A stretch of 16,840 nt of DNA from contig VSOC01000085.1 of NCBI GenBank assembly GCA_009774615.1, positions 1-16,840 of the forward strand, given 5' to 3'. A model generated the notes under the pieces. It saw only the letters and a list, made by a program, of their open reading frames with translations. It did no database searches and was not told the origin of the DNA. This DNA comes from Lachnospiraceae bacterium (GTDB lineage: Bacteria > Bacillota > Clostridia > Lachnospirales > Lachnospiraceae). Below are positions 7,715 through 14,138 of this stretch, piece after piece; the stretch's first letter is position 1, and each line of letters begins with the position of its first letter. The translations under genes and the position numbers were made by a program.

Positions 7715-9406
7715 TCACTTTCCCTGAATTAATATTTTTTTTCCGCTAAAGGCAAACCCGTATTTTCTGATTTTTTCTTTTGGTACTCCTTTTGCGGTTA
7801 ATGCTGTTTCATATTTTTTCTCTTCAATCTGCTTTAATGCCGCTTCCACTGTATCAGAAAGTTCTTTTTCTTCATCTTTATCCAATACCTTAAACTCTAT
7901 AATTATTCCATCATCTTTCTCTGGATATAAAGGTTCCAGCATTACATCATACCTCCCAAAACCACTTTCCCGATTCGAAGTCAAGATATATCGGCCAGAT
8001 AATTCTACCATTAACCCTAATACAAAACCATGATAGAAGTGCTCTGGTTCTTCGTCAGAAGGCTTCTTTCCTGTATCAAAATAGCTGAACGTAGTCAGTG
8101 CTACTCGATTCATGTACACATTCATTGCCTTAATATTATTCTGCAATAATGCTCTAATAAAATCATTATAATTTTCTTCACTTTCTGAAAACCAATCTTG
8201 AATTATACGCTCAAACATAAGATATACTTCCCTGTTTGTTAATGACATGGTGTAATACCAACGTCCACTCTTTTGATTCAGTTCTTTTTTTATTACCTTT
8301 AAATATCCTCCCGCAAGCAAAATACTCCAAATAGCATTGCGTTTTGTTTTTAGCTGATTATAGGCAATCTGCTCATCAATATCAATTTCTATACATTTTC
8401 CCTGCAGCAAATTTTCAAACTCCTGTTTTATCTGCTTTGTCCCTTCCTGAATTAACTTCCCTGCCAGATTATTTGAACTGGAATTTACCCAATATGTTTC
8501 TATTTGTCCTTTATCTAAATAATTCAAGATCGACCATGGATTATAAATATCTTTCCTTTTTCCAAAAGAGAAACCATCATACCAAATCTTGACTTCTTTC
8601 TTTCGTTCAGACAAGCCAAATTCATCTAATGCCGTGAAAACTTCCTCTTCTAAAAATCCAAAATATTCTGCATATTTATTGGATGTCGTAGTAACCACTT
8701 CAAGATTATTCAGGTCAGAAAAAATGGATTCTTTGCTCACCCTGGTGATGCCAGTCATAATCCCCCTCTCCATATAAGGATTGGTTTTAAACGTAGCATT
8801 AAACATACTCCTGGTAAATGAAACAAGTTCATCCCAATAGCCATTAACATAAGCTTCCTGCATCGGCGTATCGTACTCGTCCAATAAAATAATTACCTTC
8901 TTATTATAATAGCGACACAGATAATCTGACAACATCTTTAACGAACAAGCAGCTTCATTATCTTCCATATCAACCGAAATATGCTCAAAATCCTTTTTTT
9001 CATTTTCATTCAAAAAATCGCTTTTTAATAAGAAATCAAATTTATTATAAACTGCTTTAATCATACGACAGATTCTTTTTCTTACCTGCTCATATGTTGT
9101 TTCTTTTACATCAGCAAAACTAATCCCAAGCACAGGATAAGTTCCCTGGAGTTTTCTGTACTTTTCATCTTCCCATATCTTTAATCCCTGAAATAATTCC
9201 CCTTGTCCCGCATACTGGATAGAAAAAAATTTCTCCAACATACTCATATTCAGAGTTTTTCCAAACCTTCTTGGACGAGTAATCAATGTCACATCGTCTG
9301 CATTTTCCCACCATTCCCGAATAAAATTGGTTTTATCGATATAAAATAATCTTTCTTTTCTTACTTTTTCAAAATCCTGACAACCTATTCCTATAGTTCT
9401 AACCAT
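7715..9406 (-). CDS. AAA-ATPase-like plus PD-(D/E)XK nuclease protein (PF09820/PF08011)
   Basis: A complete 563-aa two-domain protein common in gut Clostridia and Bacteroidetes, often in variable multicopy sets. The N-terminal ATPase has a Walker A-like RPRRFGKT (44-51) and Walker B KVIILLDEYDTP (170-181), with TGITRVSKESIFSDLNN (218-234) as a further conserved block. The C-terminal nuclease fold shows GFGRYDVMLEP with D487, then IIIEFK with E504 and K506, and Q526 in the following helix, so the catalytic set is intact. AAAGGAGG lies about 11 bases before the ATG at 9406. Its role is not established; mobile-element or defence functions have been suggested for such proteins. It is convergent with the broken ABC operon and shares strand with the Rpn gene upstream, 148 bases away. 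Confidence 0.85.
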   Translation of the reverse strand: MVRTIGIGCQDFEKVRKERLFYIDKTNFIREWWENADDVTLITRPRRFGKTLNMSMLEKFFSIQYAGQGELFQGLKIWEDEKYRKLQGTYPVLGISFADVKETTYEQVRKRICRMIKAVYNKFDFLLKSDFLNENEKKDFEHISVDMEDNEAACSLKMLSDYLCRYYNKKVIILLDEYDTPMQEAYVNGYWDELVSFTRSMFNATFKTNPYMERGIMTGITRVSKESIFSDLNNLEVVTTTSNKYAEYFGFLEEEVFTALDEFGLSERKKEVKIWYDGFSFGKRKDIYNPWSILNYLDKGQIETYWVNSSSNNLAGKLIQEGTKQIKQEFENLLQGKCIEIDIDEQIAYNQLKTKRNAIWSILLAGGYLKVIKKELNQKSGRWYYTMSLTNREVYLMFERIIQDWFSESEENYNDFIRALLQNNIKAMNVYMNRVALTTFSYFDTGKKPSDEEPEHFYHGFVLGLMVELSGRYILTSNRESGFGRYDVMLEPLYPEKDDGIIIEFKVLDKDEEKELSDTVEAALKQIEEKKYETALTAKGVPKEKIRKYGFAFSGKKILIQGK

Positions 9407-9462
9407 ATATCATCCAGCCTCCTTTCCTTTTTCCAACTATACCTTATCGGGTGCAGACTGCC

Positions 9463-9525
9463 GTTCCAATACATAAAACTCCATCTTATCCATATGCAGA
9501 AAATAACAGAAAACTCCCTGATGTA
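9463..9525 (-). pseudogene. Remnant of a second Rpn-family gene
   Basis: Between the two nuclease genes, the minus strand reads FLHMDKMEFYVLER, which matches FLYTDKMEFHVLEL inside the Rpn gene (residues 143-156). DNA similarity runs for about 60 bases (9463-9525 against about 9990-10050), with changes and no open frame around it. This is a decayed paralogue, evidence that the Rpn gene was once duplicated in tandem or that a larger copy was deleted. Confidence 0.75.
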
Positions 9526-9554
9526 GAAACAGAAACTTTTTCTTGCCGCTAAGT

Positions 9555-10454
9555 TCAAATTCCATATTCTAACATTAAATGTTTTTGAAAATCTACATCA
9601 TTTACGGAACGTTCTAAATCTTGATAGCGTTTGTCACTAATTAACAAAGTATTTAACTTATTGACACGCTCAATTCCTTCCTCTCTTCCTTGTGCTCTTC
9701 CTCTAACTTCTCCCCGCGCCTCTCCTCTTGCTTCTCCTCGTGCCTCTCCCCGCTTCTCTGCTTCCAGCATAATCTGGTTATAATCCCGGATAGCTTTCTC
9801 TCTGGCCTCATATTCCAACCGCTTTTCTTCATCCTGACTAATAACCTGTAAACACTGGTAAGCACTTCCGATATATGCGTTTTTTTCTGCCAGCATATCA
9901 AACTCCTCCTTTCGCTCTGCACTGATAAACTTTCCCCATAATTCTATATCGCTGCTGTCCTTTTTTAATTCTTTCGGCAATTTAGGAAGTTCTAATACAT
10001 GAAACTCCATCTTATCTGTATACAGAAAATGCCGTGAATCCTCCCAAATATGAAAACAGGAGTAAAACTCAGGATCATGTTCAAAAAGTTTAAAATCTAA
10101 AATGCTAATACTTACACATTTCTTAAATGCATTATAATCTTCCCCGGCGCTAATTTGTTCCGTATACATCTTCGCCAAATAGAATAATGCCCGGTCTGCC
10201 CAGATATTCATTGCAGCAAGCTGAATTTCAATATCAATCTCGGTGTTATCATTCATCAAGATTCTTACATCTAAAATCCCAAGTTTTTCCTTTTCGCTTT
10301 GCTTTCTAAGGTTGGTATTAAGCATCCGTGTTTCTTTAATCTCTTCCGGTTTTAATTTCAACATCGCCGATAAAAAACCTATCCTGGCCTTCTCATCCAT
10401 CATAATCTCTTTAAATGCATAGTCCACACGGGGCTTCATTAAAAATTCTGCCAT
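9555..10454 (-). CDS. Rpn-family recombination-promoting nuclease / PD-(D/E)XK transposase
   Basis: A complete 299-aa protein of the Rpn/PD-(D/E)XK nuclease transposase family (PF12784), related to E. coli RpnA, a DNA endonuclease that promotes RecA-independent recombination. It begins with the usual MKPRVDYAFKEIM motif (D11). The active site follows as LGILDVRI (D62) and TEIDIEIQL (E76, Q78; the E-x-Q form typical of this family). The C-terminal third is charged and helical, and holds four near-identical R-G-E-A/V units (235-250) before the final domain. The ribosome site (GGGG) is weak. An extended -10 element lies upstream at 10518-10526. It neighbours a decayed paralogue and another PD-(D/E)XK nuclease gene. 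Confidence 0.88.
   Translation of the reverse strand: MAEFLMKPRVDYAFKEIMMDEKARIGFLSAMLKLKPEEIKETRMLNTNLRKQSEKEKLGILDVRILMNDNTEIDIEIQLAAMNIWADRALFYLAKMYTEQISAGEDYNAFKKCVSISILDFKLFEHDPEFYSCFHIWEDSRHFLYTDKMEFHVLELPKLPKELKKDSSDIELWGKFISAERKEEFDMLAEKNAYIGSAYQCLQVISQDEEKRLEYEAREKAIRDYNQIMLEAEKRGEARGEARGEARGEVRGRAQGREEGIERVNKLNTLLISDKRYQDLERSVNDVDFQKHLMLEYGI
9705..9752 (-). repeat. Tandem 12-bp repeat encoding RGEA units in the Rpn gene
   Basis: Four in-frame 12-base units encode RGEA, RGEA, RGEA and RGEV (residues 235-250), followed by further RG-rich residues. The units differ at a few third positions. Because each is 12 bases, slippage changes protein length without frameshift. Related Rpn proteins, as I recall, carry similar repeats in the same place. 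Confidence 0.85.
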
Positions 10455-10517
10455 CTGTTATTTCCCCATTTCTTTATCTTTTTATTCTCCTGCAAATAAT
10501 CTTTCCTCTATATTAAG

Positions 10518-10526
10518 AGTATAACA
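10518..10526 (-). promoter_or_regulatory. Extended -10 promoter of the Rpn gene
   Basis: On the minus strand TG-T-TATACT forms an extended -10 element about 65 bases upstream of the Rpn start. No good -35 is seen 16-18 bases further up, as is usual for extended -10 promoters. Confidence 0.45.
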
Positions 10527-10732
10527 TATCTGTTCTACAAAAGCCATGCAAAACCAAACCAAATTCTGCAAACCTTTCTACAAGATCATGTGCTACATAT
10601 ATCTTGCATCTCTCCTACGATTTCCAGCTCCCCGGCAAAAAGAATCATCTTTTTTACTATACAGATAAACAGAATCAGAAAACACATCTTCAGTCAATAC
10701 TTCTTTCTGATGGATTTCCTTTACAAACCATA

Positions 10733-10782
10733 TCCCTTCGGGACGGGCGGACTTCGTCCGACGGGGATTACCTTTCCCCGTC
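10733..10782. terminator. Cluster of three hairpins after the recombinase gene
   Basis: Three adjacent perfect stems: GACGGGGA/TCCCCGTC (10760-10767, 10775-10782; 7-base loop), CGGAC/GTCCG (10748-10752, 10756-10760; TTC loop) and TCCC/GGGA (10733-10736, 10740-10743; TTC loop). The first two share G10760 and so compete at the edge. They lie 6 bases beyond the recombinase stop, so they should end or stabilise that transcript, though no T-run follows. Part of the cluster (10741-10762) is repeated near 16044 at the other end of the module. Confidence 0.6.
10741..10762 (+). repeat. Left copy of flanking direct repeat GGACGGGC-(GGAC)-TTCGTCCGAC
   Basis: GGACGGGC at 10741-10748 and TTCGTCCGAC at 10753-10762 recur in the same order and orientation at 16044-16061, where the intervening GGAC is absent. 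All 18 shared bases match. The copies bracket the recombinase/ATPase module exactly, about 5.3 kb apart. They may be attachment-site arms or a dispersed hairpin repeat. Confidence 0.55.
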
Positions 10783-10787
10783 CAGAC

Positions 10788-12707
10788 TTATAATCCTCCG
10801 TCTTGAAATGCTTTTTCCTTCTCTGGAAGTTCTTTGATTATTTCCCACACGCCATGTCCGCCCCTTCCGTTAAAGTACAGGTAGCCTCCTTCGGTCAATT
10901 CCACGATACGGTTTCTTACCATATACATCGAACGCCCCATCTCTTTGGCAATACTTTTTGCAGTTGATGAGGGATTTTTCTTTATCTGTTCCATAATCCT
11001 CCGCCGATCCAGATACCTCCCACGCTCTGTTTCCGGGGAAAATGGGTAATCAACCCATAGTGTAAACTCTTTATGTAATATTTCCTGAAGCATCTGTGTG
11101 TTGTCTTTGTCTGTATCCGATATATGGAGTATACGCATCGGATCAAAACAAAATTCAAGCTGCCACTCATGTACCCGAATCTCCCGAATATCTTCCAACA
11201 TCTGTACGGCAGCAGCTTTTTCCACTCCTCCGCTTTCCAGCCTGGTTTTTATCTGTTCAATTCTCTGTTCCAGGCTTTTCTTTTCCCATTCCTTCTGTTT
11301 CCATTCTTCCTTTTTTCTCTGAATTCTGGACAAACTTTCCTCCAGTTCATTATCTTTTCTTCGATAGTCTTTATCGGCAATCACCCCTTCTAAAAACTTT
11401 GTCAGAAGAAAATCTTTCTGCTGATTTAAACGCTCTTCCTCCTTTTGTATCTGTTCCCATTCATGGTTATCCACTCTGCTTCCCAGCACCTTTCGCAAAA
11501 TTTGAACGGCGTGAAGAACAATACTGTCTTTATCCTGTTCCATATGGTAGTATTGCCTGCTTACTTGTTCAAGAAGAGCATACACCGTATTTTCCTCCAA
11601 ATGCACATTGTTGCATCCATCGTGAAATTCTTTTTTTACTTTTCTTGCCTTGCATGTACACTCGCTGCCTATTCTCCCCTTTTCCAGATAATTACTGCAT
11701 TTCCACTCAATCACCATACTATCTTTACTCTTATAACGATGCCGCCACGTTCGGTAATACGGTTTCCCGCAGTTTGCACAGACCAATTTCCCGGATAAGT
11801 TATAGCGTCCTGTTTTTCTTTCCTGATTACTGCCGGATGGCATAGAACTATCCTGCTGAAAATTCCTGACCCGCTTATTCATGGCCTGATTCGCCTGTTC
11901 CCACAATACACTGTCCACAATCGCAGGAACTATACCTTTATGATAAATCCATTCTTCTTTCGGGAGATTAATTGTCCTTTTCATTTCAAAATCATAATGC
12001 CGGCGATTCATCACCATGGTTCCCATATAGAGAGGATTTCGAATAATTTTTCGAACCGCACCGGCGGTCAGAACATTTCCTGTACGTTTTACATAGCCCT
12101 GGTTTAAAAAGATATTGGCAATCGTGCGGCTGCCATACCCAGCCGCACAGTAAGCATATATTTTTCGTATAATCTCTGCTTCTTCTTCCACAATAAGAAG
12201 CGTTCCATCGGGTTTTTTACAGAATCCAAACACCCGTGAATTCAGCATAGCTTTTCCGCCGTTCTTCTGACGATGATGGTGCGCATTATTAATCTTTTTG
12301 CTTAATTCTCTGCTGTATTCCTCTGCCAGAATTGCCTTAATCCCGGTAATCAGCGCATCATCCGTTGAATAAAATTTCCTTTCCAGATACATAAAAAGGC
12401 GCTTACCCCTGGCCAGCATCCTATCCAGAAAAAGATACCAGTCCTTCACATTACGCATAAGACGATCCTGGCTTTTAATGACAATAATATCGAACTTATC
12501 AGCAAGCAAATCTTCATATAAACGATTGTATTCATTTCTTCCCTTCGTGGTTGTTCCGCTTTTCGATTCCACATAGCGGTCAACCAGGCACCATCCCTGC
12601 TCCCCGATACAGGCTTCACTTTCTAAAATTTGCTTATTTAAAGCATCCACCTGGCTTTCTTCTTCTGTACTGCATCGGCAATAAAATACTGCACGTAATA
12701 AAGCCAT
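10788..12707 (-). CDS. Large serine recombinase with C-terminal winged helix (intact)
   Basis: A full-length 639-aa site-specific recombinase of the resolvase/invertase superfamily, expected to integrate and excise the surrounding element. The resolvase domain (about 1-145) has the catalytic motif FYCRCSTEEESQ with S13, and R11 nearby. KSQDRLMRN and EEYSRELSKKI mark the end of the domain and the long helix. The recombinase domain spans about 155-275 and the zinc ribbon uses C310, C313 and the C337-C365 cluster. A coiled coil (about 415-490) follows. Unusually, residues about 567-625 form a winged helix (IMEQIKKNPSSTAKSIAKEM, then the MVRNRIVELTEGGYLYF wing), not a usual part of the family; it may add DNA specificity or autoregulation. 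GGGAGG lies within the end of the preceding 40-aa ORF, whose TAA directly abuts this ATG, so translation is coupled. Confidence 0.92.
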   Translation of the reverse strand: MALLRAVFYCRCSTEEESQVDALNKQILESEACIGEQGWCLVDRYVESKSGTTTKGRNEYNRLYEDLLADKFDIIVIKSQDRLMRNVKDWYLFLDRMLARGKRLFMYLERKFYSTDDALITGIKAILAEEYSRELSKKINNAHHHRQKNGGKAMLNSRVFGFCKKPDGTLLIVEEEAEIIRKIYAYCAAGYGSRTIANIFLNQGYVKRTGNVLTAGAVRKIIRNPLYMGTMVMNRRHYDFEMKRTINLPKEEWIYHKGIVPAIVDSVLWEQANQAMNKRVRNFQQDSSMPSGSNQERKTGRYNLSGKLVCANCGKPYYRTWRHRYKSKDSMVIEWKCSNYLEKGRIGSECTCKARKVKKEFHDGCNNVHLEENTVYALLEQVSRQYYHMEQDKDSIVLHAVQILRKVLGSRVDNHEWEQIQKEEERLNQQKDFLLTKFLEGVIADKDYRRKDNELEESLSRIQRKKEEWKQKEWEKKSLEQRIEQIKTRLESGGVEKAAAVQMLEDIREIRVHEWQLEFCFDPMRILHISDTDKDNTQMLQEILHKEFTLWVDYPFSPETERGRYLDRRRIMEQIKKNPSSTAKSIAKEMGRSMYMVRNRIVELTEGGYLYFNGRGGHGVWEIIKELPEKEKAFQDGGL

Positions 12708-12830
12708 TTACGTTTCCTCCCTCAATAAAGCAAGAAAACGAACATGCTCCTCTGGATTCAGAAATTTTTCTCTTGTCAATAAAACTGCAATCTGACAGAG
12801 AATATCCTTTTCTTTCTGCTGCTTTTTCAT
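12708..12830 (-). CDS. Small 40-aa protein directly upstream of the recombinase
   Basis: A short gene with a near-perfect ribosome site, AAAGGAGGT (12838-12846), seven bases before the ATG. Its product starts MKKQQKEKDILCQIAVLLTREKF and ends in LLREET, forming a predicted amphipathic helical pair without cysteines apart from one and without a signal peptide. The TAA abuts the ATG of the recombinase with no gap, and its last codons contain the recombinase ribosome site. It could be a recombination directionality factor, a regulator, or mainly a translational coupler. The family is not recognised, but ribosome site, length and coupling make it a real gene. Confidence 0.75.
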   Translation of the reverse strand: MKKQQKEKDILCQIAVLLTREKFLNPEEHVRFLALLREET

Positions 12831-12860
12831 TCGTGATACCTCCTTTGATGCCGCGGACAC

Positions 12861-12898
12861 TTCCATATAAATTTCCTTTTTCTTTTATTTATATGGAA
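12861..12898. repeat. 12-bp perfect inverted repeat upstream of the small ORF and recombinase
   Basis: TTCCATATAAAT (12861-12872) and ATTTATATGGAA (12887-12898) pair perfectly around a 14-base pyrimidine-rich loop. It lies 15 bases upstream of the ribosome site of the 40-aa gene. No T-run follows on the minus strand, so it is not a simple terminator. It could be an operator, an RNA stem affecting translation of the recombinase pair, or a recombinase/accessory-protein site. Confidence 0.8.
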
Positions 12899-12924
12899 AA
12901 TATCAGCGACAGTTTCATGATATT
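12899..12924. repeat. Second inverted repeat AATATCA-N12-TGATATT
   Basis: AATATCA (12899-12905) and TGATATT (12918-12924) form a 7-bp inverted repeat with a 12-base centre, directly abutting the 12-bp inverted repeat. Symmetry and spacing fit an operator for a dimeric regulator. The winged helix of the recombinase or the 40-aa protein are the obvious local candidates, but that is inference. Confidence 0.55.
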
Positions 12925-12942
12925 ATTGTGTCCTATGAAAAA

Positions 12943-12978
12943 TTATTTTCTGTGTACAATATGAATATAGATTTTCAT
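12943..12978 (-). CDS. 11-codon leader ORF with strong ribosome site (candidate leader peptide)
   Basis: AGGAGGTG (12984-12991) precedes an ATG that opens MKIYIHIVHRK and a stop at 12943. A ribosome site this strong in front of an 11-codon frame, followed by two inverted repeats and then the small ORF/recombinase pair, is the arrangement of a leader peptide controlling downstream expression. It could also be the stub of a lost gene. There are no repeated codons to show which amino acid or drug might be sensed. Confidence 0.45.
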   Translation of the reverse strand: MKIYIHIVHRK

Positions 12979-13019
12979 TTCTTCACCTCCTAACTCATGA
13001 ACCAAACCGGATTTTTTAC

Positions 13020-13025
13020 ATTATA
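13020..13025 (-). promoter_or_regulatory. Consensus -10 element before the leader ORF
   Basis: A perfect TATAAT on the minus strand would start transcription near 13012, about 20 bases before the leader ribosome site. The -35 is poor (TTTAAG at 17-base spacing). An inverted repeat AACCAA (13000-13005) / TTGGTT (13030-13035) straddles the -10 and start point, as an operator would. Confidence 0.4.
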
Positions 13026-13043
13026 TTTCTTGGTTTTATCGGC

Positions 13044-14138
13044 TTAAATCGTCTTTATTTTCACTTTATTTACCTTTTTCATTGGATTTAATGTTTCCTT
13101 TCCCAGATAAAAATTTCCCAGCACCTTTGCTTCGCCTCTTTTTAATTCCTTTAATTCTTTTTCTGTCTTTTTTCTGTCTTCATACGAGCCGAGTATTTCG
13201 GCAATTAATTTTGCTTCTCGTTCCGGCGGTTTAAAACAAACTTTGTTTCCCATTTGAGCAACCGCCATTTCTACCTCTGGAGAAAATTTCCCCCGAAAAA
13301 ACTGCGTTGCCAAGAGTAAATTTAATCCATATTTACGCCCTTCACATAAAATTTTATAGGTAGGTGAATTCGGGATAAGATTAATATTCTGGAATTCATC
13401 AATAAACACAAATATAGGGTTTTCCTTGCTTCCTGAAACTACAGCTTCGCCCCATAACTGCCATAAAATAATATCGCTGATCACCCTTTTAATCTGTAAG
13501 GAAACTGACTGCATTTCCCAAATCATCAGATTTTTTTCAGATTCATAAACAGAATTGATATCTGTGTCAAAATATGCTCCGTCCACCAGAGGAGCTAATT
13601 TTAGTGCTATTTTTTTTGCTATTTCTACATTATCCATGTCGTTATTCAGTTCGTTCATCAAATCCGCCAAGCTTGCAGAAATTCCCTTTTTTTCTGCTCG
13701 TTCTACAATTTTCTTAATTGCCTGGTACAACAAACTCCTCTGTACCTCTCCTTTTCCAAGGTAAAAGCTTAATGTATCCACCAGACGGCTTGACAACGCG
13801 GATATTTTTTCAAGGGTTTCTTCGTCTAACTGAATTCGCTTAAAGAGATTAATTCCTGTCCCCTTCTCTGCCACATTAATATAGTTCACCTCCTCTCTCA
13901 TCTCTTCAAAAAACCATTTTTCCGCCTGCCCTCTTGCAAGACTTCCTGCCAAATCCAAGACAAAGCAGCGATATTGACACCCTATCATTTCTCGCAGAAG
14001 GACTTGTGTAAAATATGTTTTTCCAGCACCTGATTCCCCAAGAATTAATGTATGCGAATTTGTTTTTGGATATAAAATATCCATAAAAACGCTAATATCA
14101 CCAGACATTGAATTTCCGATTAAAATTCTATTTTTCAT
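13044..14138 (-). CDS. HerA/VirD4/VirB4-like P-loop ATPase
   Basis: A 364-aa protein that is almost wholly one HerA/FtsK-superfamily ATPase domain, the group that pumps DNA or acts with nucleases. Walker A is LILGESGAGKT (residues 31-41), Walker B IFVFIDEFQN (242-251; D247, E248), and LLLATQF (274-280) carries the sensor glutamine. The following MGNKVCFKPPEREAK resembles the end of VirD4/VirB4/HerA domains. There are no N-terminal transmembrane helices and no VirB4 N-terminal domain, so it is not a standard coupling protein or conjugation ATPase; it is also shorter than HerA and lacks the N-terminal HAS barrel. The start overlaps the upstream gene by 11 bases, so the two are translationally coupled and probably work together. 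The role is unknown: plasmid-like replication, DNA transfer or defence are all possible. Confidence 0.82.
   Translation of the reverse strand: MKNRILIGNSMSGDISVFMDILYPKTNSHTLILGESGAGKTYFTQVLLREMIGCQYRCFVLDLAGSLARGQAEKWFFEEMREEVNYINVAEKGTGINLFKRIQLDEETLEKISALSSRLVDTLSFYLGKGEVQRSLLYQAIKKIVERAEKKGISASLADLMNELNNDMDNVEIAKKIALKLAPLVDGAYFDTDINSVYESEKNLMIWEMQSVSLQIKRVISDIILWQLWGEAVVSGSKENPIFVFIDEFQNINLIPNSPTYKILCEGRKYGLNLLLATQFFRGKFSPEVEMAVAQMGNKVCFKPPEREAKLIAEILGSYEDRKKTEKELKELKRGEAKVLGNFYLGKETLNPMKKVNKVKIKTI

Larger units (their letters stand above)
10593..10787 (-). other. Open frame continuing in phase past the recombinase stop; possible remnant
   Basis: After the TAA of the recombinase gene the same frame stays open for 64 codons. 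It crosses three hairpins and then reads protein-like sequence (IWFVKEIHQKEVLTEDVF) before a TAG at 10593. There is no start codon with a ribosome site. It may be a decayed gene fragment at the element edge, or chance. The rest of 10455-10740 shows only the Rpn promoter and AT-rich sequence. Confidence 0.25.

Noticed and set aside
11096..11845. 249-codon plus-strand open frame
   Set aside because: It lies wholly antisense to the intact recombinase gene, has no ribosome site, and its Phe/Ser/Pro-rich composition is that of a reversed Lys/Glu-rich coding region.
12551..12964. 137-codon plus-strand open frame
   Set aside because: It is antisense to the recombinase start, the 40-aa gene and the control region, with no ribosome site or family resemblance.
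13044..14138. Conjugation coupling protein (TraG/VirD4)
   Set aside because: No N-terminal membrane helices and no relaxase or mating-pair genes nearby; the ATPase domain stands almost alone.
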